Part shown: piece by piece, positions 1-10,590 of the stretch | How positions within the stretch are numbered: position 1 is the stretch's first letter | Layout: every line of letters begins with the position of its first letter | Origin: Hanleya hanleyi | Taxonomy: Eukaryota > Mollusca > Polyplacophora > Lepidopleurida > Hanleyidae | Reading direction: 5' to 3' | NCBI GenBank assembly: GCA_036873755.1 | Contig: JAVTVY010006829.1 | Coordinates: 248,001 to 312,000, forward strand | Length of the DNA: 64,000 nucleotides | The notes under the pieces: generated by a model | The model's database searches: none | What the model saw: the letters and a program-made list of their open reading frames with translations, nothing else | What the model was told of the DNA's origin: nothing | Made by a program: the position numbers and the translations under genes

Positions 1-469
1 TTATGAATGACGGACCAGGCGCTTGTAATTGTATACGGCAGGGATTCTATCAAGTTTCTATAAACTTTCTCAACATATTTATACAAACTGAGCAAAAGAG
101 AAGAACATTTTTTTTTAAATGTTAGTGTGTAATCTCTAATTACATAAGGCGTTTATCTGTATTTCATGATAAACCATGGGTTCTATGCTCATTGGCAGAA
201 AATGCAGTATAATATTGCACACTGAACCGACTTTGGATATTTTGATGATACCTAACCGGATTTTTTAAACGATGCTCAAAATTCGGTTGACCAGTATCTA
301 TTTGTAGGTTAAATTGCAGGAGATTTGTTCATAGATCATACTGTAAGACTATTGTCAATGGTAACAAGTAAGACATACATGTAATGGTGGTGGCAATATA
401 GAAAGGCGTAGTCTGTCGGGATGATTTTGTGAGATACACTTCGTGGAATGTAAGTTTTCAAAAAATTTG
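1..469. other. Unannotated AT-rich sequence
   Basis: No coding frame, RNA gene or clear repeat was recognised. The right end abuts the 3' tail of the LINE fragment that follows. Confidence 0.5.
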
Positions 470-930
470 GAGAGAGAGAGAGAGAAAAAATTAAGGTTTA
501 ACGTCGCGTTCAGCAATATTTCAACTATATAGCGAAGATCAAACAAAATTCTAAGTATTCAAGTTAATAACTTAATAATCCAACACATTAAAACATACAC
601 ACATTAAAACTTATGAAGCAAACCGATTTCTCTCAAATAACCTAAGATATGGTCTGCTTTCACCCCACAAAAAAGATCTTCTAGAGTATCTGGTCGATAA
701 AAAGAATCTCTTACAATCTTAAAATCTATACAGTCGATAAGAATATGTTTCACTGTGAGATCTTCGTGGCATGGAATACATCTTGGGACTGCCTCTTTTT
801 TTTTGAGTAAATGTTCGTGAGTTAATCGCACAATTTTGGCAGTGTTGGCAGTGTCACCTAAGCATTCCTGAACCGCAACATTCTGAAAGCCCTGTATAGG
901 GCCTATACATATCCTACCTAGTACCATTTA
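470..930 (-). mobile_element. 5'-truncated non-LTR retrotransposon (LINE), 3' end
   Basis: On the minus strand this holds the last coding residues of a LINE ORF2 and then a 3' UTR that ends in 'gcgacgttaaacctt' and a (CT)n run at 471-486. The same coding end, UTR and (CT)n tail recur on the plus strand at about 60,390-60,758, so both are copies of one family. Tails of this form are, from memory, frequent in mollusc LINEs. The element is only the 3' fragment typical of abortive target-primed reverse transcription. Confidence 0.8.
604..927 (-). pseudogene. LINE ORF2 C-terminal fragment with CCHC zinc-binding motif
   Basis: A 107-codon open frame. Its second half has the pattern C-x2-C-x7-H-x4-C (CIPC...H...C), the zinc-binding motif found after the RT or RNase H domain of many non-LTR retrotransposons. 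The segments RLTHEHLLKKK and DFKIVRDSFYR recur in the plus-strand copy at 60.4-60.6 kb, where they lie directly downstream of an RNase H domain. This fixes the family as an RNase H-bearing LINE. The methionine at the 5' end is not a real start: the fragment is cut off from the RT and RNase H domains, so it cannot act on its own. Confidence 0.75.
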
Positions 931-1060
931 CTAGATCCTGTTCAAATGTGACGATTTCACATACTTCCCAAAACAGTTTTGTATCAACTGCAGAAAGAGC
1001 CTTCATTCAAAGTTATCAAATTTGGGGATACATATCACACACTGCTAGCAAAGTACGCTC
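926..1060 (+). pseudogene. Small Penelope-like RT relic (post-catalytic region)
   Basis: The stretch with 'actagatcctg', 'aatgtgacgattt' and 'ggggatacatatca' follows the same order as the 20,715-20,860 copy of the RT family, which is better preserved. The reading frame is broken. It matches only the region downstream of the catalytic aspartates. It is a short and diverged match made by eye. Confidence 0.45.
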
Positions 1061-1477
1061 ACAGGGGTCAACATTTCTGAGGCTACGTTTCTTTACTCTC
1101 GTCTATTTCCGCTCAATCCGGGACTAGGGGCCGGATGACCATCGTACACGTAAGACAAGATATTTCATGATGTTTATATGAACACTCACACTCGAAGCGT
1201 GGCTGAGATACCATATACTTCAGAGAACAACTTAAAAAATCAGTAAGATAAGGTAATACTGTTCAGTGATATCATGAATATCATGAATATCCTGAAAACC
1301 TCATCACTGAAAACTGCTGACCGCTTCTCTCTTGGACACGTTTTTCATTTTATGTCTGCTCGGAGATTGATGTTAATATTGTATTATGACGACGGCTTGA
1401 CACTGAATGTGGGATCTGATGCCCGTATCTCTTATTCAGTCTGTGGCCCGTTTTCGTCAGTATGAGACCAACCTTGT

Positions 1478-1727
1478 TACAACACATATAAGGGAAGTGG
1501 GAAGAGGTGCCGACATACTGACAGAGCCACATGACTTCACAGTATAGTCTTCCGGTTAACCTATTCTAAAGCACATACCAAGAATCTAACGATTCCTGAT
1601 ATGTGTTGTATCTCAGGTACGCTTTTATTGTACCTGTTCATGTGACAACTTGGATGATATGACCACACGGCCTCTAGCACCGCCATAAGCGGTATTAGAT
1701 ACAAATCGAGAGAGCTATGATGGAAAT
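1478..1727 (+). repeat. Dispersed repeat family rB, copy 1
   Basis: Begins near 'acaacacatataaggg' and ends with 'gcggtattagatacaa' plus a 'gagagagctatgatgg' extension. Other copies are at 17,345 (+), 18,688 (-, partial), 30,515 (-) and 61,040 (+). The tail contains a short hairpin (ccgc...gcgg) just before 'tattagatac'. Copy 1 joins directly to family rA. No coding capacity was seen. Confidence 0.8.
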
Positions 1728-2180
1728 ACAAGCGTCTAGTCCGTCATTCATAATTCAGCCGTCGTCCATTAAAGAATATCCGCGTCCATAATCCAAAGAC
1801 CTATTCCATATTCCATATAACAGTATTAGCACCAAATTCAAAAAGACAATCATAGTATACATAAACATAGACTAGTTTCCAGCAAGAGAGGAGCGGTCAA
1901 CAGTTTTCAATGATGCCGGCGAGACATCATGGTGTTCCAAAAATATCAAATCCGTATCGCTGATCAGTATTCTTAATCCATAATATTCGTAGTAAAGTCG
2001 TTATCTAGAGAATGATGTAGCTCAGTCATGCTTTGATTGTGACTGTTCTTATGAGCACCATGAGGATCTTGAAGTATATGGGTTCATACGGCCCCTAGCC
2101 CCCGTTTAAGCGGGATTAGATACAAGTTACGAAAGGTAACGCCATAGATCTTGCACGTTACGCTCGTATTTTGCTATCAG
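1728..2180 (+). repeat. Dispersed repeat family rA, copy 1
   Basis: A roughly 450-bp unit starting 'acaagcgtctagtccgtcat'. It includes 'cagccgtcgtccattaaag' and ends in 'ttgctatcag'. It recurs at 13,500-13,955 and 22,720-23,030, and in diverged form near 2,930. Its tail 'acggcccctagc...taagcgggattagatacaa' matches the tail of family rB, so the two families share a 3' module of about 45 bp with a hairpin (cccg...cggg). A non-autonomous element is likely; the class is unknown. Confidence 0.75.
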
Positions 2181-3389
2181 ACCGTGAACCTCGGGGCCAA
2201 GAACCAACACCATGGAAACAGAATATACAGATATACACATTTTGCACTTTCTGATACATTCTTCATACTGAGTCATCAAATCATATCACGTCATCATTTA
2301 TGTCGATAATTTCGTTATATACACTAATTTTCCTAAGTAGAAAATGGCTTCTGTTGACAGATATTTGAAACTGAATTCACCAGCATGACGATGACATCGC
2401 TTATCCCCTGATTTGATATTGTGCCGTCAACACAATTGAAAGACACTAGATGTGGAGAATTCATGTATTTGATTGTCCTCTGGATATGAGATGAATGTTG
2501 GTTAGTGAACGAATTCCTGATTTCAACATATGGGGGATCACAGTTAATTTGACCTAATCCGCTGGTTTAATAACAGCTGACTGAAATCCAAATGAAATAC
2601 CTTACTTTGAATAAAATACGAAATGAATGCTAATGATTAAATTACAAGGGCTCTTGATAAAATAGCATCGCCGTTTGAATCATTTAACTGATAAAGCACA
2701 TCAATGATGTGGCAGAGACAGGAAAGACCACCAATTTTATTTTGATGATAGAATAATTGTCAAGAACATCATATTGTCTTAACGGTCTCACTGGGAACCT
2801 TCCAACCGTTCTCTCTATCTCTAGTCCAATCCGTGTTCATCAGCATTTTTATCCTCAGACACATACAGATTTGACTCTTGGGAGTTTTATACAAAACAAA
2901 ACTATAATCGCAGAAATTTAGTATATACTAGCAGTAAGTCCGCATATCGGATAGATGCATAAATGCTAGGCAGTTAATTTTAAGAGAGTGGCAGTCAATA
3001 GTTTTAAATGACTGCAAGAAATTAAGATGTTCTTCTAGTCAAGTATTCGGTCCATACCGGTTAGGAAACTGGCAGTTTATTGAAGGTTTTAAGAGTTCTC
3101 ACAAAATAGTGTGAACATTTCAAAGTGTGAATCACCGCCTCAGGCTTCTAACCAGATTCGTAACGTAGTGAGACTTGTTAATCTAACATAAGGGAACAAC
3201 AGATCACTCTTTGTCTTCTTCACGCCTCAGTCAAGTCACACAGCCAAGGTCAATGATGAAACATTATAGTTCGACCAACTACGTGTTTAATGTGATCACG
3301 GCAAGTGACGGTGTCAAACAAGTCAGTTCGGGTTAAATATTAGTGATAGAAGAACAGACCGATCCATGTCCACATACTGCACGACGTTG
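2181..3389. other. Intergenic, with a decayed rA-like segment
   Basis: No gene seen. About 2,930-3,060 contains 'gagagtggcagtcaatagtt' and 'actgcaagaaattaagatgttc', which follow the order of the rA core ('gagcggtcaacagtttt', 'gccggcgagacatcatggtgttc') at low identity. The rest is unassigned. Confidence 0.4.
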
Positions 3390-3660
3390 TCAATATAAGA
3401 ACGTCTGCAATTAACATTGACTCAGTAGACGGAGTTACTGTTACTAGGTTCACCAAACGCTATCTAGACGATCTCATCGCTTTGGATAATCACTACATAT
3501 ATTTACGAAGAATTGAAGGATAGATAACCAGCTTCATTGGATCTGAAGGAAACTACTGACAGGGTAGAAGAAACATCATATTCCAACCCTCTTCTCAAAA
3601 ACAGCTTTCTCTCTCATCGTCACCATGACAACATGATTAGGGTTGTTAAACTACCCCTCA
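3390..3660 (+). pseudogene. Penelope-like RT relic with YLDD catalytic motif
   Basis: Around 3,450-3,495 the frame reads R-F-T-K-R-Y-L-D-D-L-I-A-L-D-N, the palm motif C (Y-x-D-D) of a reverse transcriptase. Stop codons and frameshifts follow, but the downstream phrases LDLKETT and TSYS still match the copies at 14.3-14.5 kb (-) and 20.5 kb (+). It is a dead fragment of the family described in full at 13,962-15,361. Confidence 0.7.
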
Positions 3661-4042
3661 TTGGATAACATTATCAGTATTTTCACCCAGTGACATTTGT
3701 CTTGTCTATTTTGATCATCGTCGCAAGGTGTTAGGACAAAGAAAACCAAAACAACATTGGCTATCACATCAAGTGCCTCAGAATATCAAACATAAATAAA
3801 TACGATACAGCGTCGAAGATCTGCCGATGACCTTTTGTTTGAGGCTCCGCTTCGTAGTCGCTCAGTAGTCTACATCTAAGTCAACTTAGCCCGAGACTAG
3901 TAGATCTTGTAGACACCATGCAATATATGATGTTTCAGGGTTTCAGGCGAACAGAGGTAATCATGGCGACTGAGACACTGAGACTCGTTCACTTTGGATG
4001 CCACTTAGAATTTCATATCACACAACACTACTCTCTAACATA
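3661..4042. other. Unannotated intergenic sequence
   Basis: I saw no gene, repeat or signal here. Confidence 0.4.
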
Positions 4043-4206
4043 ATTAGATTGAAAATCCAATCTATCAGATTGGAATTAGTGACCAATCTATTCGATTGAA
4101 TATTCCATCTATTAGATTCAACATTTCAATCTAGTAGATTGAATTTTCTGTCTACAACGGATTCATTTTATCGTTTTCAATCTATTAGATTGAATATTTT
4201 CAATCC
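4043..4206. repeat. Palindromic-unit minisatellite (AATCTANTAGATT)
   Basis: About seven irregularly spaced copies of a self-complementary unit around 'caatctattagattgaa' separated by AT-rich spacers. Every unit is its own inverted repeat, so the array can extrude small cruciforms. No coding capacity. Confidence 0.75.
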
Positions 4207-5031
4207 AAGAAAAGAGTACAGAGTCACATAGGCATGCAGGACTGAAGACAGGAAACCTATTTTTAAAATTTAATTTAATTAATTATTGATGCTCATAGTA
4301 AAAGCCATTAACTCAGAAACGTTGCTGGACTGATGAAATGATATTTTTGTGTCACGCTACGTTACGGCAAACATTTTTGTTTTGAAAGGTCATGTGCTGC
4401 TGGAATATTAGCGCCAATAGGGGCCAAGACTACCTTTTAAATGTTGTAGTTCACTAGACCCATGTATCTGGATAATTTAGTTCTCTCTCCCCCCCCAGGG
4501 AGTATGCGTGATCAAACGCAATAATTAATGGCGGATATATTCGAAGTAACGCATTTATTGCATCATTCTCTCTACTAGCTATATACAACTAGCTTCGTTG
4601 TCGCGATATAGATCAAACTTTGGGCATTGGTACAATAACAAATGTAAATCTTATTGATTATTAACTAAAGCAGTGATATATATATTAGAACTTTAACCCT
4701 ACCTAAACACTACTCGTGGATTTTTTCGCTCCTATCTCCGGAACGACAAAACATTGAGAGCTGAAACTCCGTGACTTCGTAGCTTATCATATTGGGGTCA
4801 TTTTGAGCAGAGGATCATGAGTAAATTCAAAATGGCGCCATGTGGGGTACCAGAAGGTACTATTTCTTAAAAGAAATTGCTTTTCTGCTTGGAAAAGTGG
4901 GTAAAACATATTTTATTTCAAATGAGATTATTATTTACTAATTTATCATGTAGTTTATGCGAAGAAAACGCCTAAATAAAAAAATCGAAAAATCTGACCG
5001 CAAAATCGGCCCAAATTTGCCTTTTTGAGAA
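4207..5031. other. AT-rich intergenic sequence
   Basis: No gene recognised. Short poly-C at about 4,491-4,497 and AT tracts only. Confidence 0.4.
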
Positions 5032-5050
5032 TGACGTCACTGTGACGTCA
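5032..5050. promoter_or_regulatory. Paired CRE octamers with an adjacent YY1-like motif
   Basis: Two perfect TGACGTCA palindromes (5,032-5,039 and 5,043-5,050) lie 11 bp apart, start to start, followed at once by 'catcatggcggtcatcttgg', which has an ATGGCGG/CCATnTT-type core. This pairing resembles a housekeeping or retroelement promoter. I could not identify a transcription unit on either side: the minus-strand 88-codon frame at 5,084-5,350 resembles nothing I know. Confidence 0.35.
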
Positions 5051-8000
5051 TCATGGCGGTCATCTTGGATTTGTTTACATTTTCTAGTAGAGATTGACCC
5101 AAAGACATAGTGTGGTAAGTTTTAGCCCTCTAGCTTTGGGGATAGCGAAAATATAGAGGGGGCATGTGGTGCACCCCAAATCGCCCAGGCCAGATAGGAT
5201 TAACAGAACTCCATTGAAGGTAACTGCTCTTTGAGAATGTGCGTCTTTAGCTTTGCCCAATGTGGAAAAGCCATTTGAAGTTACGAGTCGTATGCCAACG
5301 GAACTTAAATTCCTCGTAATTAATACATCATGCAATTTATTCTTTTCCATATTTATAAACTTTTTTTCGAAATTGTGAGTGTGTCTCTTCAGTTTCTCTA
5401 AACATTACAGTCAGAATCCCGCAATGTTGAGTACATATGACGGAACCCATAGGATTTTTCAGGTGTCGGGAAATTTGTATGTTTTAGATAAAAGATGTTC
5501 TTAATAGAATTTTTTCACATTTTTGTTATTCTGGAAACTAAATTATGTTGAATCGTTTGCATATATGAACTTCACGATAAATGTGTCGAATTTGCCAAGA
5601 ATAAATATGCACGAATCGAAATTTAAATATTTGCTGATTTTTAACTTCATGACATTTGAAAGGCAGTTCATTTGAGTCACAGGATCGATGTGTTTAATTG
5701 TACAAACTGTCGAAGATATTGCACAAGAAAAACTATTCTCCTATGAGAAACAGACATGTTAACTTACCCCGTAACAATGTAGAATGCATGCACAGGTTGA
5801 GATGAAGTAACCATAGAGGTCACCACAAGGTGTGTTCAATCTTCTCGCGGAGACAATCTGCGAGAGGGCATTTCAATGAAATCCCTTATATTTAAAAAAA
5901 CTATGAACCAATTTCCGATGACGTTAACATGCTATGGTTTTTCTGTGAATTACTTTTTACTACCTCACAATGATACAGTTTATACGATACTTATATTAAC
6001 AATGTTGTGTGGGCTATAATGTGGTTACTTTTCTCAAGTAGACTATCATGATGTTTGAACACAACCGGATCTACTTCCGATGGATTCTTGATGGCATCTC
6101 TCTTTTCTCTGACCACGATCATGTAGGTTACAATGGAATGAAATATTTAATACTGTGTGATCATGTTCCCTTACATTTTTTAAATAACTTTCTCTTTTAT
6201 TGCAATACGATGTTTTCTCTTCAATATGGGAATAGTTTTTTGCATTACATTAAGATGGTACCTTACTATTTGGGAATTATTTTATACTAATTTAAATGAA
6301 AATAATGCATAATGATTATATTCACTGTGCGTTATGGTGTAGAAGTTAGCTATATAATAGACAATCAACCAGCAATTCTAGATTACATTTCGTTACATCT
6401 ATTGTTCTACAATCATTGTGCCGTATGAAATTCCTGAGATTGCATTCACAATTATAAACAATATGCTATAAAATGAGAGAGAGAGAGAGAGAGAGTTAAG
6501 GTTGGTATAAAATGATAGCCATGAAGGTCCATTCCATCACCGCTCTATGCTTCGCCCCGAAGATGCGAGAATGCGAAAAGAAGATCCCCAGGGATCATGC
6601 AAAATTTATCAGGGGGTAGGGCCGGCACAAATGTAATTTTCATTGAACAAAACCCTTTGCCCCCCCCTCCTGATTTCGAACTCAAATCATATTGGAGTCC
6701 TATCCCCACCAAAGACTAAATATGTATGGTCCTATACCAGAATACAGCTACGAAAAGTATACATGGATAGATTTAATTTCAGTCACGTTAATGACATAAA
6801 TGTACCGGTACATGTTTACACACAGAACCTTAATTATTGAATTAAGGAAAATTGCATTGGCCTCTGATTTCATCGTCTCATGCAATCAATGTTAACTTTA
6901 GGCCACAGACTAAACAGTAAATATAAGTTTACACATACTTTTAGTTTGAATGCACAGACCAATGTTTTTCCAATAGATTATTGTTGCATAAATACATGTA
7001 CTTATGTCATGTACACATGAATAAACTTGCACCATGTGCATGATCAAATCATATGTTTATATGTATGCCATTGCTGAGATGAACTTTGGTCAAAATATAT
7101 GTCCCATCCATCATTAAAATGGAGCTATTTCGAGTCTCATGCAAGCGTTGACTGTGGTCAGGGAGAATTCAGTCCATGTCCAAATCCCGGTTGTAGAAAT
7201 ATGTCAATATAGGACAAAGTAGGAGCAATCGGTTTGGAACCAGCGATAGGCAATATAAGAACGAGAGTGCACCTAGTTTCCATACAAGTAGGTTTGGACG
7301 ATACAAATATCCATTGACATAAACTTTGGATCATTTGCTCACGATATGTATATCCTATATATTGTACTTGCTTGTCGCATATAGGAATAGGTCATATCAA
7401 TGAACATAAATATTAGTCTTTAATGTGAATTCACTTATATTTACATAAAAATCATTTTACTAAAGGTTTATATGTCAGTTTATTTGGACATATGTGAGTG
7501 CCGGGATAAGCCGTATACTTTATGAAATGTCACGTTATTCGCTGTGTATATATACATGACATCTCGATTTTATATCCGCCCTCATGAAGCCTCCATCATG
7601 GATACCGTGCAGATGAATGACTCTTGTTGACTGGAATAATATTGGACCCACACACTAACAACACTAATCCCCATATCCAGTGAACCAATGTTCGCATTAT
7701 ATGTTTTCCTAACTTTTTGAGAAATGGTGATTTCTAGTAGTATGGATGGACAGATACGGACACTGGTATTTGTATGTGGCATCACCTATTTCATAATTTC
7801 TTCTCTATTTCGTGGTTTTCCTACGGTAAGAAAATCATCGAAGAAAATTGATTACCGTTTCTGTCTTATAGCATCTATATATATAAACTTTATGTTATTT
7901 CTGCTCGGATTTTTGGTGCTAACTGTAACATGCGAATAAGGTTTATCGATATGAGAGGCGAAAATACGACGATTGGCTACTGTGAGTCGGATCTGACGGC

Positions 8001-8077
8001 TGCGTTGTTCAATTAACAATGGAAAAACGGTTCCTAGATATTACAGAAAAATGTGTAAACATGAAAAATATGTAATT
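5051..8077. other. Intergenic region, no recognisable gene
   Basis: Three kilobases of AT-rich sequence. A (GA)n microsatellite at about 6,474-6,494 is followed by 'ttaagg', which looks like the tail of the LINE family seen at 470, but nothing upstream of it matches that LINE. The open frames here are short, have no recognisable domain, and I do not call them genes. Confidence 0.4.
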
Positions 8078-8127
8078 TATCCACCTGGTCTGTCAGGTCA
8101 GTTATCCACCTGGTCTGTCAGGTCAGT
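8078..8127 (+). repeat. 25-bp direct repeat x2
   Basis: Two exact tandem copies of a 25-bp unit starting 'tatccacctggtctgtcagg'. Confidence 0.9.
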
Positions 8128-8624
8128 TCGGCGATACGGATTATTTCACATTATCATGATGATGACTGAAAATCACACGATTAAAATATTGCTACATTCA
8201 TGTATGATCGTAATAAAGCCAAAGACCAAGCCATTTCATTGTTTACTTTTCAGAGTTTAATAAGTGAAGATCCTAGGTATTTTCCATGTATTGTTGCCAT
8301 GTAATTTTTTGATTTAGTAAAGTGGTCTGAAATTTACTGTAGGATGTATACGCAATATTTGTTGTACAGTAAATTACTGTAAAATGTATATCAAAATGTT
8401 AGGAATATTACAGACCATGGCCCATACTGATGCGGACAATGGCCACCTCGGTGAGAAAGCAAATATATAGCGACTCGAAACTGCAGTTAGCTGATAGTCA
8501 TGCATGCACAAATAAAGATTACTAACCGATATGTTTCAACCATTTGGAAGACGATGTTGATAAACCAGTTAGAATTGTTTTATTTTATTTTGTGCATGTT
8601 TTTACTTCACTTTATTTTTGTGCT
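8128..8624. other. AT-rich intergenic sequence
   Basis: A short direct repeat involving 'aaatttactgtaggatgtata' and 'aaattactgtaaaatgtata' lies at 8,330-8,390. Nothing else was recognised. Confidence 0.4.
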
Positions 8625-9408
8625 TTGGGTATTATTTGATTGCGAGGATATGCTTTCTTACGTGGAATCTCTATTGGGTATTATTTGATTGCGAGGATAT
8701 GCTTTCTTACGTGGAATCTCTATTGGGTATTATTTGATTGCGAGGTTATGCTTTCTTACGTGGAATCTCTATTGGGTATTATTTGATTGCGAGGATATGC
8801 TTTCTTACGTGGAATCTCTATTGGGTATTATTTGATTGCGAGGATATGCTTTCTTACGTGGAATCTCTATTGGGTATTATTTGATTGCGAGGATATGCTT
8901 TCTTACGTGGAATCTCTATTGGGTATTATTTGATTGCGAGGGTATGCTTTCTTACGTGGAATCTCTATTGGGTATTATTTGATTGCGAGGATATGCTTTC
9001 TTACGTGGAATCTCTATTGGGTATTATTTGATTGCGAGGATATGCTTTCTTACGTGGAATCTCTATTGGGTATTATTTGATTGCGAGGGTATGCTTTCTT
9101 ACGTGGAATCTCTATTGGGTATTATTTGATTGCGAGGATATGCTTTCTTACGTGGAATCTCTATTGGGTATTATTTGATTGCGAGGATATGCTTTCTTAC
9201 GTGGAATCTCTATTGGGTATTATTTGATTGCGAGGGTATGCTTTCTAACGTGGAATCTCTATTGGGTATTATTTGATTGCGAGGATATGCTTTCTTACGT
9301 GGAATCTCTATTGGGTATTATTTGATTGCGAGGATATGCTTTCTTACGTGGAATCTCTATTGTGTATTATTTGATTGCGAGGATATGCTTTCTTACGTGG
9401 GATCTCTA
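8625..9408 (+). repeat. 49-bp minisatellite, exactly 16 units
   Basis: Unit starts 'ttgggtattatttgattgcg' and ends 'acgtggaatctcta'. Unit starts fall at 8,625 + 49n, up to 9,360, and the array closes at 9,408 with no length variation. The rare variants are single substitutions, for example 'gagggtatg' for 'gaggatatg' in several units, one 'tctaacg', and a 'tgtgtat' start plus 'gggatc' in the last unit. The uniformity implies recent homogenisation. There are no spacers between units, so it is not a CRISPR. Confidence 0.97.
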
Positions 9409-9597
9409 TACAAATATGAAGCGAGATGAAGTGTGCGAACTACATTGTCTTTATATTTAACCCAGAGATTTTGTTTGGTGTAGACAGACAATCATTTCCG
9501 TATCATCTAATTAAATTATCTTAATTGATTATGGGAATATTTGTTGTCACGCGCTTCAATTTTTCGACACACGAACTGTGATGTTCCATCAAATGTT

Positions 9598-9649
9598 GTT
9601 TCCGTTCTCTGAGCGGATCAGGTGTTTCCGTTCTCTGAGCGGATCAGGC
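9598..9649 (+). repeat. 26-bp direct repeat x2
   Basis: Two tandem copies of a unit starting 'gtttccgttctctgagcgga'. The flanks from 9,409 to 10,059 hold no recognisable gene. Confidence 0.9.
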
Positions 9650-10059
9650 GAGGAAAAAGAAGAAAATCGATGAGTAATCAATAGACTACACTCCCAATTA
9701 GTTAATATTATGATCTCGCCTGTCGTTTCCGTCTAGTCGTTGCTCAAAGATAACACGATTATTTTCTTGATACATTTGAATTCTGTTGTTTACTATTCTG
9801 TGGTGACCCTTGAAAGACGGGGAAATATCTTCTCAGTCCCATATTAGACAATCTTCAATCTTGTTCGAGCGAGCCCAGAGCGGCTTAGATATTTTGTTGC
9901 TAAAGATAGCATCTGTATCGGACTATGTGTTTACTGTCGAATTATATTTTGTTAGGTTTTCTCGAGTTGCTTTGTTGGTACATACACATGCATTACCAGT
10001 TGCATTAACAAATTTTAATTCTGTATAAACACCGAGTAAATTATAGCCGTGAAATTTAA

Positions 10060-10590
10060 GTATTTTGTATACCAGCTAAATTTTTCGCAAGGGAGAAGCG
10101 AACAATCATTCCCAAATGGATATGCACCCGTTTAAGGCTTAAGCTTTTTCTACTACACCAGTTTCCCCTCAAACATATGACGAATCCACGCCTGTGATAT
10201 CAAGGGAGGGAGGGAATTTGGCTTAATGTCACACTCAAGTTTGTTTCAGTGACAGTCAGTTTGGTTGGTGGAGGAAGCCAGAGTACCCGGAGAGAACCAC
10301 CGCCCTTCGGCAAGTAACTGACAAACGTTCACACATGGACCAGCTGGGCTCGAACCCGTGCCGGTTCAGCGGTGTGAGGCTAGCGGTCACCAGCGAAGCG
10401 CCTTAGACCGCTCGGCCACCGAAGGCCCCCTGTGATATAAAGCAAAATCTACAGACATCAGCTATATTTCACAAGGGAGGTGAGGCCAATTGTTTCAAAC
10501 TGGACATGCACACTGTTTAAGTCTTAGACCTTGTCTATTTAACCAGGTTCCCTTAAACATACCACGCAACCACGTAATGTATCATGTTAG
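10060..10590. repeat. Diverged tandem duplication split by a SINE
   Basis: The segment 10,068-10,200 ('ccagctaaatttttcgcaag' ... 'cctgtgatat') and the segment 10,460-10,590 ('tcagctatatttcacaaggg' ... 'cacgtaatgtat') align through their length at modest identity. The SINE entered at the end of the first copy. Confidence 0.65.
10201..10430 (-). mobile_element. tRNA-Leu-like SINE with target-site duplication
   Basis: Read on the minus strand, the head has Pol III box A TGGCCGAGCGG (10,409-10,419) and box B GGTTCGAGCCC (10,346-10,356), about 60 bp apart as in a class II tRNA with a long variable arm. The body then contains 'tctctccgggtactctggct' and 'tcctccacc', reminiscent of a conserved central SINE domain of animals (Nin-DC-like, from memory). 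It ends in a LINE-like tail 'gtgacattaagcc' and (CCCT)n. The insertion is flanked by the 10-bp direct repeat 'cctgtgatat' at 10,191-10,200 and 10,429-10,438. Non-autonomous; it would need a partner LINE. Confidence 0.85.

Noticed and set aside
8625..9408. CRISPR-like array
   Set aside because: Units are directly contiguous with no spacers and the sequence is eukaryotic.
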